The notes beneath the pieces are model-generated. The model searched no databases and was not told the origin of the DNA. It saw only the letters and a list, made by a program, of their open reading frames with translations. The translations under genes and the position numbers were made by a program. From Betaproteobacteria bacterium (GTDB lineage Bacteria > Pseudomonadota > Gammaproteobacteria > Burkholderiales > UBA9220), in the NCBI GenBank assembly GCA_020061285.1, contig JAGUYQ010000169.1, positions 1-8,474 of the forward strand: a DNA stretch of 8,474 nt, given 5' to 3'. This document shows, piece by piece, positions 1 through 5,522 of the stretch. Position 1 is the first letter of the stretch; every line of letters begins with the position of its first letter.

Positions 1-1
1 C

Positions 2-190
2 ATCCGCAGCCGCCTGCACATTCCCACCGCCTGGCTGGAGCTGACCATCCAGGAAGGCAAGAACCGCCAGGTGCGGCGCATGACCGCCAAGGTGGGCCAC
101 CCCACCCTGCGCCTGATCCGCTGGCGCCTCGGCGACTGGACCGTGGACGGCCTGGCGCCGGGGGAATGGCGCGAAACGCAAGGGCACTAA
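2..190 (+). CDS. rluE: 23S rRNA pseudouridine synthase RluE, C-terminal end (5' truncated by window)
   Basis: Only the last 62 residues are in the window, in frame from base 2 to a TAA at 188-190. The fragment contains [20 protein letters not shown], the conserved C-terminal motif of the RsuA/RluB/E/F family of pseudouridine synthases, which isomerise specific uridines in rRNA. The catalytic Asp and any N-terminal S4 domain lie upstream and cannot be seen. The choice of RluE over RluB or RluF rests on context: in E. coli rluE is followed by nudJ and mnmA, and the same order occurs here with small insertions. The family assignment is firm and the RluE subtype is likely. Confidence 0.85.
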   Translation: MRSRLHIPTAWLELTIQEGKNRQVRRMTAKVGHPTLRLIRWRLGDWTVDGLAPGEWRETQGH

Positions 191-240
191 TTATTTTTCC
201 CCGTGGTCAACCGCCCTTCCTCGCGGCACGTTAATCGCCA

Positions 241-262
241 TGACACGCCGGTTTATGTGTCA
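241..262. promoter_or_regulatory. Inverted repeat TGACAC-N10-GTGTCA upstream of the small exported protein gene
   Basis: TGACAC (241-246) is mirrored by GTGTCA (257-262), 33 bp before the ATG at 295. The position suits an operator or part of a promoter for the downstream gene. No convincing -35/-10 pair is visible around it, and six-base arms can arise by chance. The possible role is inference only. Confidence 0.25.
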
Positions 263-294
263 CGCACAATCAACCAACTGAACGAGGATCGACC

Positions 295-480
295 ATGAAC
301 AAACTGCTGTCCGCCCTGATCGCCGCCGCTTTTGCCGCTGTTTCCTTCGCCGCCGTGGCTGCCGAGCCCGCCGGTGACGCCCCCAAGGCTGAAATGACCA
401 AGCCCGCCAAGAAAAAGGCCGCCAAGAAGCACGCCGCCAAGAAGGCCATGAAAAAGCAAGAAGCCGCTCCCGCCCAGTAA
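295..480 (+). CDS. Small exported Ala/Lys-rich protein (hypothetical)
   Basis: This 61-residue protein starts at an ATG preceded by GAGG (284-287) seven bases upstream. Residues 1 to about 23 form a classical Sec signal peptide: MNK, a long Ala/Leu/Phe hydrophobic core, and an AVAA cleavage site. The mature part is about 38 residues, nearly all Ala, Lys and Pro, with short repeats of the AKKxAAKK type. It is strongly basic and probably disordered. The composition resembles the tail of acid-shock protein Asr and histone-H1-like tails, but this is low-complexity similarity and does not assign a function. It sits between rluE and nudJ and has its own terminator, so it is a separate transcript or the end of the rluE one. 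A role in binding anionic polymers in the periplasm would be speculation. Confidence 0.8.
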   Translation: MNKLLSALIAAAFAAVSFAAVAAEPAGDAPKAEMTKPAKKKAAKKHAAKKAMKKQEAAPAQ

Positions 481-498
481 TCTTTGGCCGTAAGCAGC

Positions 499-525
499 AA
501 AAGGCGGGCGTCGCCCGCCTTTTTT
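499..525 (+). terminator. Rho-independent terminator
   Basis: The arms AGGCGGGC (502-509) and GCCCGCCT (513-520) form an 8-bp GC-rich stem with a GTC loop. Flanking A residues (499-501) can pair with the start of the T-run TTTTTT (520-525). It lies 20 bp after the small basic protein's stop codon and separates that gene from nudJ. Confidence 0.9.
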
Positions 526-577
526 ATTTCCCTCCTCCCCTGTTAAGATAAGCCGCTTTTACCGCTTGTCCGCAACC

Positions 578-1021
578 ATGATCTGGAAACCCAACGTCAC
601 CGTCGCCGCCGTCATCGAGCGGGACGGCAAGTTCCTCCTGGTGGAGGAAGAAACCGATGACGGCCTGCGCTTCAACCAGCCCGCCGGCCACTGGGAGCCG
701 AACGAAACCCTCCTCGAAGGCGTGGCCCGGGAAGCCCTGGAAGAAACCGCCCACCATTTCAAGCCCGAGGCCCTGGTCGGCATCTACAGTTGGCGCCACC
801 CGAAGAAGGACATCGTCTACCTGCGCTTCGCCTACACCGGCCCGGTGACGGGCTTCGACCCCGAGCGCACCCTGGATGAAGGCATCGTCCGTGCGTTGTG
901 GCTGACCCCGGAGGAAATTCGCGCCAGCCGGGACCGCCACCGCAGTCCGCTGATCCTCAAGTGCGTGGAAGACTACCTTGCCGGCAAACGCTACCCCCTG
1001 GATGCGATCACCCACTGTTGA
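578..1021 (+). CDS. nudJ: NudJ-like Nudix hydrolase
   Basis: This 147-aa Nudix hydrolase would cleave nucleoside di/triphosphates or related pyrophosphates such as HMP-PP, releasing phosphate in the cytosol, as known for E. coli NudJ. The Nudix box spans residues 37-58: G37, E43, R51, E52, E55 and E56 fit GX5EX7REUXEEXGU. The closing Gly is Ala58 and the next position is His, a small deviation. The N-terminal MIWKPNVTVAAV, the NQPAGHWEP segment and the C-terminal RYPLDAI match the NudJ pattern, and the length agrees with the family. The ATG at 578 is chosen because the family normally begins directly before the KPxVTVA strand. An in-frame TTG at 566 would add four residues. No strong ribosome binding site is seen for either start. 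Its place between rluE and mnmA matches E. coli. Confidence 0.9.
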   Translation: MIWKPNVTVAAVIERDGKFLLVEEETDDGLRFNQPAGHWEPNETLLEGVAREALEETAHHFKPEALVGIYSWRHPKKDIVYLRFAYTGPVTGFDPERTLDEGIVRALWLTPEEIRASRDRHRSPLILKCVEDYLAGKRYPLDAITHC

Positions 1022-1048
1022 CCGCAAATCGCGCAGCGACACTTCATT

Positions 1049-1128
1049 CCCCTCTCCCGTCCCGCCGAGGTCGCCGCGTCGCGGCGGGCACCCGGCGAGG
1101 ACAGCCCTTGCGGGTGCAGGGAGAGGGG
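1049..1128. repeat. Folded inverted-repeat element (REP/BIME-like), three nested stems
   Basis: The outer arms CCCCTCTCCC (1049-1058) and GGGAGAGGGG (1119-1128) pair perfectly over 10 bp. Inside are two further hairpins: CCCGCCG (1061-1067) with CGGCGGG (1082-1088), and GCACCCG (1088-1094) with CGGGTGC (1111-1117). Together they can fold as a three-way junction. CCCCTCTCCC/GGGAGAGGGG arms are typical of dispersed intergenic repeats in many high-GC proteobacteria; this is recalled, and copy number cannot be checked here. The element fills almost the whole gap between nudJ and the next gene and ends directly before that gene's ribosome binding site. Confidence 0.7.
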
Positions 1129-1142
1129 TGAGGGAAACGGTC

Positions 1143-1694
1143 GTGGCTATTTGCCGTTTCCTGCTGTTGATGGGCCTGCTGTGGACCGGCGGAGCATCCG
1201 CAGACCAGGTAAGCATCTGCTACAACTACGACTGCGCCGTCCAGGCCGACGTGCTCATCACCGGCAGGCCCCTGCTGAAAATCCGCGCCCTCCTGCGCAA
1301 GGCCAAGAACGCCGAGGAGGAACGGGAAGCCATGGCCCAGGCCATCGGCCAGTTCGAAACCATTGCCGCCCAGCAGACCCCAACGGGCAACGACAAGGGC
1401 CGCAACGAGAACGACGACGGCGTGGAAGGGCGCATGGACTGCCTCGACCACTCCCACAACACCACCGCCTACCTGAAACTGCTGGAACAACGGGGCTGGC
1501 TGAAATACCATCGGGTCCTGGAGCGGGTGATGCGCGCTCCCTACCTGGTCAACGACCACTGGGCCGCGCGCATCGTCGAAATCAAGACCGGCCAGGAATA
1601 CGTCGTCGATTCCTGGTTTTTCGACAACGGCCGTCCAGCGGCCATTTTTACCCTGGAAGACTGGACAGCGGGAGCCTCCCCTGATGAACAGTAA
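1143..1694 (+). CDS. Secreted protein with possible transglutaminase/papain-like Cys-His-Asp triad (hypothetical)
   Basis: I do not recognise a named family. The start chosen is the GTG at 1143, with GAGGG at 1130-1134 eight bases upstream, giving 183 aa. Earlier in-frame starts would translate the inverted repeat and yield a low-complexity Arg/Pro leader. Residues 1-20 form a signal peptide with an ASA cleavage site. The mature part has a charged helical segment (about 45-75), then [18 protein letters not shown] with Cys100 at the start of a helix, [11 protein letters not shown] with His139 on a strand, and [12 protein letters not shown] with Asp156. This order, Cys at a helix N-terminus then His and Asp on neighbouring strands, is the layout of transglutaminase-like and BTLCP cysteine-peptidase folds, so a periplasmic thiol hydrolase is a reasonable inference. 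The stop codon lies 11 bp inside mnmA, implying co-transcription and translational coupling. Confidence 0.8.
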   Translation: MAICRFLLLMGLLWTGGASADQVSICYNYDCAVQADVLITGRPLLKIRALLRKAKNAEEEREAMAQAIGQFETIAAQQTPTGNDKGRNENDDGVEGRMDCLDHSHNTTAYLKLLEQRGWLKYHRVLERVMRAPYLVNDHWAARIVEIKTGQEYVVDSWFFDNGRPAAIFTLEDWTAGASPDEQ

Positions 1695-2751
1695 AAAACG
1701 TATTGTTATCGGCATGTCCGGCGGCGTGGATTCCGCCGTCTCCGCCCTCCTCCTCAAGCAGCAGGGCTATGAAGTCCTGGGCCTGTTCATGAAGAACTGG
1801 GAGGACGACGACGAGGACGACTACTGCCCGGCCAAGCAGGATTTCTTCGATGTCCTGGCGGTGGCCGAGAAACTCGGCATCGAGGTGGAAGGCGTCAACT
1901 TCGCCAAGGAATACAAGGAGCGGGTGTTCAGCCTGTTCCTCCAGGAATACCAGGCCGGCCGCACCCCCAACCCGGACGTGCTGTGCAACTCGGAAATCAA
2001 GTTCAAGGCCTTCCTCGACCACGCCCTGGCCCTGGGCGCCGACTACATCGCCACCGGCCACTACGCCGGGGTGCGGGAGCGCAACGGCAAGTTCGAGCTG
2101 CTGAAGGCCGAGGACGGCACCAAGGACCAGAGCTACTTCCTCTACCGCCTCAACCAGCACCAATTGTCGAAGACCATTTTCCCCCTGGCCAACCTCTACA
2201 AGCGGGAAGTGCGCAAGATCGCCGAGGACGCGGGCCTGGCGGTGGCGAAGAAGAAGGACTCCACCGGCATCTGCTTCATCGGTGAGCGTCCGTTCCGGGA
2301 GTTCCTCAACCGCTACCTGCCCAAGGAGCCGGGAAATATGGAAACACCTGAAGGCCAGGTAGTGGGCAAACACGAGGGCCTGATGTACCACACCATCGGC
2401 CAGCGCCAAGGCCTAGGCATCGGCGGCCAGGGCGAGCCCTGGTACGTGGCGGGGAAAGACCTAGCCCGCAACGTCCTGATCGTGGTCCAGGGCCACGACC
2501 ATCCCCTGTTGCTCAAGGAACGTCTCAGCGCCCAGGACCTGTCCTGGGTCTCCGGCGAAGCCCCCCACCCGAATTGGGTCTACGCCGCCAAAACCCGCTA
2601 CCGCCAAGCCGACGCCCCCTGCGTCGTCACCCGCGTGGACGCCACCTCCTGCGACATCGAATTCGCCCAGCCCCAATGGGCGGTGACGCCAGGGCAGTCG
2701 GTAGTGGTTTACGACAGCAACGTCTGCTTGGGTGGCGGGATCATCGTCTAA
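1684..2751 (+). CDS. mnmA: tRNA-specific 2-thiouridylase MnmA
   Basis: MnmA thiolates U34 of Lys, Glu and Gln tRNAs using ATP and sulfur relayed from IscS through the Tus proteins, forming the s2 part of mnm5s2U. The 355 residues match the family length. The PP-loop SGGVDS is at residues 12-17, the motif around [11 protein letters not shown] gives Asp98 and the catalytic Cys101, and [12 protein letters not shown] gives the second catalytic Cys197. [16 protein letters not shown] and [13 protein letters not shown] are also typical. The ATG at 1684 has GGGAG at 1670-1674 and overlaps the end of the preceding gene by 11 bp. GGGAG and CTCCC (1676-1680) form an inverted repeat over the ribosome binding site, which may add to coupling. 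No terminator is visible after the stop, and the sequence switches to lower GC there. Confidence 0.97.
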   Translation: MNSKKRIVIGMSGGVDSAVSALLLKQQGYEVLGLFMKNWEDDDEDDYCPAKQDFFDVLAVAEKLGIEVEGVNFAKEYKERVFSLFLQEYQAGRTPNPDVLCNSEIKFKAFLDHALALGADYIATGHYAGVRERNGKFELLKAEDGTKDQSYFLYRLNQHQLSKTIFPLANLYKREVRKIAEDAGLAVAKKKDSTGICFIGERPFREFLNRYLPKEPGNMETPEGQVVGKHEGLMYHTIGQRQGLGIGGQGEPWYVAGKDLARNVLIVVQGHDHPLLLKERLSAQDLSWVSGEAPHPNWVYAAKTRYRQADAPCVVTRVDATSCDIEFAQPQWAVTPGQSVVVYDSNVCLGGGIIV

Positions 2752-2919
2752 GAACCCTAGAAGATCAGACGTAAATCGGCTTTCAACACCATTACCAATA
2801 CTGTCATAAAGTTACATCACAACAAATAGTTACTAAGGTAGTAGGTATGTCGGTATATTAACAGCATACTAACAGCAGCGCCCTTTTGGACGTCCTAGGT
2901 CAGATCAATGGAGTAGAGC
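2752..2919 (+). promoter_or_regulatory. AT-richer intergenic region with candidate promoter for the 525-aa gene
   Basis: This 168-bp spacer is clearly less GC-rich than mnmA. A TATATT (2854-2859) is a fair -10 box, but the hexamer 17 bp upstream (TACTAA) is a poor -35. TACTA-AGG-TAGTA (2831-2843) is a perfect small inverted repeat at the -35 position, and TAACAGCA is directly repeated at 2859-2866 and 2870-2877, 11 bp apart, about one helical turn. These could be regulator-binding sites. The ribosome binding site for the next gene is GGAG at 2910-2913, six bases before the ATG. The promoter and operator readings are inference. Confidence 0.35.
2911..2919. repeat. Direct repeat GAGTAGAGC, upstream copy
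   Basis: This nine-base copy abuts the ATG at 2920 and overlaps the ribosome binding site. The second copy lies just after the same gene's stop codon. An 8-base repeat, CAGATCAA, also occurs on both sides (2901-2908 and 4529-4536). Confidence 0.55.
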
Positions 2920-4497
2920 ATGTCCTCTAACCAAACCAAACAATTGTCGTTGAGACTCCCGGTAGTTCAGGTCGTGGGGCAACTGGCCCCTCGAAAAGCA
3001 ACGCCACGGGAAAATGCTGATGACGCTATCCGGACGATCCTTAATTGGCTAGCAAACAAGCAAGGGGTTCGCCTTCCTGAGGCCGCATATCATGGGGATT
3101 CTTTTGACTTAGACGCATCTGAATCATTTCCTGTCTCGGCTGTTCGTTTTGATGAATTCTGGGCCGTGCAGTTTGATCGATTTGCTTCTGACGTTCCCGG
3201 TCGAATTTGGAGAACCGAAGCCACGGTTGCGTATTCTGATGACATTGCATTAGCAGGGGTGAGACTTGCGGTCATCGATTCTATGCGGGGTGCTGACTTC
3301 GCGGCTAGCGTACCCGCAGTGGTCTCCGACTTGATTGCGAATCCCGGTCTGTTCGACTATGGCCTTCCTCTTGCCAATTTTCCTCAGCATGCGACATCGC
3401 GGGGAGACATTACACAGCTCATTGACTTAATTAGAAACCAAGACAGGACTCGACCGGTCGTTGTGTTCTCTACGGCCGCCGGAATTGATGCATTTGCCGA
3501 AGCACGTATCGCTGCAGAGAGACTTGCAGGTTTAGCTCACGTATTTGTAATAGATGATTCCGGAAGCAGGGCACTTACAGAACAATTCGGCCGCGAATTT
3601 TCGGTTTGGGGTGGCACAGTTCGGACCTACCACCCCAACTTCGACCCGTCTCTGGATGAAATATCTAAGCATCCGCTGGCTACAAGAGAGTGGCTAAATC
3701 GCCGGTTCACGCGGATTGAAAATTTTGTCTTTGCCCTTCTGCAATCATTTGCCCCCCTCACCGTCAGGCGCGGCAACCTTGAGGAGGATTTGCCAGCCTT
3801 CCGAACAATAAAGCAGGCTGGCATACAACATCAAATTAAGTTGCTCGACGACAGTAAGTCATCTCCTCGAGAAGAACTTCTCGCTAAGGAAATCGAGCTT
3901 CTGAATTCTCGCCTCGAAGAAAAGACCAAGGAATATGATTATGCAGACGAGGAAGTAAAGAAGGCCGAAGAAGAGCGAGACCAATATCGTGCGCAACTAT
4001 TCTCACTTCGCGGACTAATCGAGCGGCTGGAAAATCAACTTGGAGAAAGTCGCCCCGCAATTCAATATCCAACCACTTTCGAGTCAATCGATGATTGGGT
4101 TCTAAACAATTTTCCAGGCCGTTTAGTCCTGTTGAACCGTGCAGCTCGCGCTGCACGAAAAAGCCCATTCAACGACCCATGCCTTGTATATAAGTGCCTA
4201 GAAAGACTAGCAAAACAGTACGTCGATGCACGCAGAAATGGGGGTAACGTTGATAACTTGTTTGCAGATCTCGGAGTCCACATTGAGCGAACAGGAGACC
4301 CAGAGCACCTGAAACAGTGGAAGAACGAGTACTTTGTATCGCAACGAGGAAAAAGTATATTCCTTGAATGGCACCTAAAGCGTGGTTCTGACAAAAATGA
4401 CATCACGACTATGAGAATCTATTTCTTTTATGACGAGGATGATGAACAGGTGGTCGTAGGTTATCTCCCTGGTCATCTCACAAACAGCAAGTCGTAA
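2920..4497 (+). CDS. Uncharacterised 525-aa coiled-coil protein on a lower-GC insert
   Basis: I do not recognise a named family. The ATG has GGAG six bases upstream. There is no signal peptide or membrane segment, so it is probably cytosolic. Residues 1-160 are mixed alpha/beta with FDEFWAVQFDRFASDVPGRIW near 77-97. Residues 178-240 look Rossmann-like: the strands PVVVFST and HVFVIDD, then SVWGGTVRTYHP. Residues 315-378 are Glu/Lys/Arg/Leu-rich heptads, a likely coiled coil. Residues 385-525 form a separate C-terminal domain ending in FLEWHLKRG (481-489), MRIYFFYDEDDEQVVVGYLPGHL (498-520), a strand-rich block with conserved-looking His485, Arg499 and His519. I recall similar endings in uncharacterised accessory proteins but cannot name them. 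Base composition is near 50% GC and codon use is relaxed, unlike both flanks, which suggests horizontal acquisition. It stands alone between mnmA and the KTSC gene. A defence or regulatory role is possible but not shown. Confidence 0.9.
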   Translation: MSSNQTKQLSLRLPVVQVVGQLAPRKATPRENADDAIRTILNWLANKQGVRLPEAAYHGDSFDLDASESFPVSAVRFDEFWAVQFDRFASDVPGRIWRTEATVAYSDDIALAGVRLAVIDSMRGADFAASVPAVVSDLIANPGLFDYGLPLANFPQHATSRGDITQLIDLIRNQDRTRPVVVFSTAAGIDAFAEARIAAERLAGLAHVFVIDDSGSRALTEQFGREFSVWGGTVRTYHPNFDPSLDEISKHPLATREWLNRRFTRIENFVFALLQSFAPLTVRRGNLEEDLPAFRTIKQAGIQHQIKLLDDSKSSPREELLAKEIELLNSRLEEKTKEYDYADEEVKKAEEERDQYRAQLFSLRGLIERLENQLGESRPAIQYPTTFESIDDWVLNNFPGRLVLLNRAARAARKSPFNDPCLVYKCLERLAKQYVDARRNGGNVDNLFADLGVHIERTGDPEHLKQWKNEYFVSQRGKSIFLEWHLKRGSDKNDITTMRIYFFYDEDDEQVVVGYLPGHLTNSKS

Positions 4498-4498
4498 C

Positions 4499-4507
4499 GA
4501 GTAGAGC
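4499..4507. repeat. Direct repeat GAGTAGAGC, downstream copy
   Basis: This copy is identical to 2911-2919 and begins two bases after the TAA of the 525-aa gene. The two copies bracket the ORF exactly from its ribosome binding site to its end, about 1.59 kb apart. Confidence 0.55.
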
Positions 4508-4551
4508 CTTATCCCCGACACACCCAGCCAGATCAAGCCTTAACTTCCGCA

Positions 4552-4827
4552 CTACCCGCCAAACAGCTTATCCAACTCCGACCGAGCATCGCTTTTCGGC
4601 TGGCTGCTTTCTTCCTCCAGCACCCGCTTGGCCGGAAACGCTTCCTCGATATGATCCTCAAAAAAGCTGGTCAGGGAATTGGCGCCCATGAAGCGCCGGT
4701 AGAGGTCCGGCGACACCCCGCTGTAGCGGTACACTGCGCCGGTATTCAGTTCCACCTCCAGGGTCCGGCTGGATGCCTCGTAGCCCACTGACAGCAGCTT
4801 GCTGGTGCTCACCTTTTTCCGTTCCAT
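4552..4827 (-). CDS. KTSC domain protein
   Basis: This 91-aa protein carries a KTSC domain (Pfam PF13619 as I recall it) at about residues 8-64. The S..L.SVGY start, the ASSRTLEVELNTGAVYRYSG core, the SPDLYRRFM segment and the SFFEDHIEEAFPAKRV end are the usual wording of the family, which takes its name from a short C-terminal-type domain. The molecular function is not established; the domain occurs alone or fused to nucleic-acid enzymes. The last 25 residues are a charged, probably flexible tail. The ATG at 4827 is supported by AGGAG about seven bases upstream on the minus strand. It is divergent from msrB, and its 3' end faces the 525-aa gene. Confidence 0.88.
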   Translation of the reverse strand: MERKKVSTSKLLSVGYEASSRTLEVELNTGAVYRYSGVSPDLYRRFMGANSLTSFFEDHIEEAFPAKRVLEEESSQPKSDARSELDKLFGG

Positions 4828-4877
4828 GCTCGTCTCCTCTGTTTTTTCCAGTTTATCCCACCGCCAAGAAAAAACTT

Positions 4878-4907
4878 TTGACCTCGGACCCCGGTCTTAG
4901 GTTTACT
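4878..4907 (+). promoter_or_regulatory. Candidate sigma-70-type promoter for msrB
   Basis: TTGACC (4878-4883) is a good -35 box. About 17-18 bp downstream is the poor -10 candidate GTTTAC/TTTACT (4901-4907). The 106-bp gap between the divergent KTSC and msrB genes must hold both promoters, and no clear candidate is seen for the minus strand. Confidence 0.3.
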
Positions 4908-4933
4908 TGGCAAACAGAATTAAGGAGACGACG

Positions 4934-5446
4934 ATGAAGCGCCTACTCTTGCTTGTTGTCGCAGGTTTACTAGGAGAACACGCCATGGCATGGGACGGAA
5001 ACCACTACCGCAAACCGGACGCCGCCGAACTGAAGAAACGCCTGACCTCGGAGCAATACGAGGTCACCCAGCAAAGCGGCACCGAATGGGCCTTTCACAA
5101 CGCCTACTGGAACAACCACCGGGAAGGCATCTACGTGGACGTGGTGTCGGGGGAGCCTCTATTCAGCTCCAAGGACAAGTTCGACTCCGGCACCGGCTGG
5201 CCCAGCTTCACCAAGCCCCTGGAAGCGGCCAACGTCGCCACCCACGAGGACCGCAGCCACGGCATGGTGCGGGTGGAGGTGCGCAGCAGGCACGCCAACT
5301 CCCACCTGGGCCACCTCTTCGACGACGGCCCGGCCCCCACCGGCCAGCGCTACTGCATGAACTCCGCCTCCCTGCGCTTCATCCCCAAGGAGGACCTGGA
5401 GAAGGAAGGCTACGGGGAATACCTCAAGCTGTTCGAGAAGAAGTAG
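4934..5446 (+). CDS. msrB: Exported peptide-methionine (R)-S-oxide reductase, zinc-site-less single-Cys form
   Basis: MsrB reduces methionine-R-sulfoxide in proteins. The ATG at 4934 has AAGGAG (4922-4927) six bases upstream; an in-frame TTG at 4907 lies upstream of that site and is not favoured. Of 170 aa, residues 1-19 form a signal peptide ending in AMA, so the enzyme acts in the periplasm. The core is typical: [15 protein letters not shown] (37-51), GEPLFSS (73-79), [10 protein letters not shown] (83-92), [12 protein letters not shown] (105-116), [11 protein letters not shown] (123-133), RYCMNSASL (139-147) with catalytic Cys141. Cys141 is the only cysteine: both CxxC zinc motifs of most MsrBs are replaced (VDVVSG and SRHANSH), and the place where some zinc-less MsrBs carry a resolving Cys is Thr87. 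Regeneration would need a thiol partner other than an internal disulfide. The aminotransferase gene follows after 76 bp. Confidence 0.93.
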   Translation: MKRLLLLVVAGLLGEHAMAWDGNHYRKPDAAELKKRLTSEQYEVTQQSGTEWAFHNAYWNNHREGIYVDVVSGEPLFSSKDKFDSGTGWPSFTKPLEAANVATHEDRSHGMVRVEVRSRHANSHLGHLFDDGPAPTGQRYCMNSASLRFIPKEDLEKEGYGEYLKLFEKK

Positions 5447-5463
5447 CCCGCCGCCTTGGCGGG
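5447..5463 (+). terminator. GC hairpin after msrB without a U-tract (weak terminator candidate)
   Basis: CCCGCC (5447-5452) and GGCGGG (5458-5463) form a 6-bp stem with a GCCTT loop immediately after the msrB stop. The following bases are ACAAGGGGG, not a T-run, so termination is uncertain. It may stabilise the 3' end, or msrB and the aminotransferase may be partly co-transcribed. Confidence 0.35.
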
Positions 5464-5522
5464 ACAAGGGGGCGGGGGACGTGCTAGCCTAAAAAAGACG
5501 CCCCTAGACTTGAGGAGCCCCC

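Noticed and set aside
978..1142. An N-terminal extension of the secreted protein starting at ATG 978.
   Set aside because: It would overlap the end of nudJ and translate the inverted repeat into an Arg/Pro-rich leader, burying the signal peptide inside the protein. The GTG at 1143 with its own ribosome binding site is better.
1648..2409. A 253-codon minus-strand open frame antisense to mnmA.
   Set aside because: It is the complement of a fully conserved MnmA coding sequence, with low-complexity Val/Leu/Glu-rich translation and no motifs.
2752..2919. A tRNA gene or integrase attachment site at the edge of the lower-GC insert.
   Set aside because: No tRNA-like cloverleaf, no TTCGA-type arm and no integrase gene is visible; the only boundary repeats are the short ones reported.
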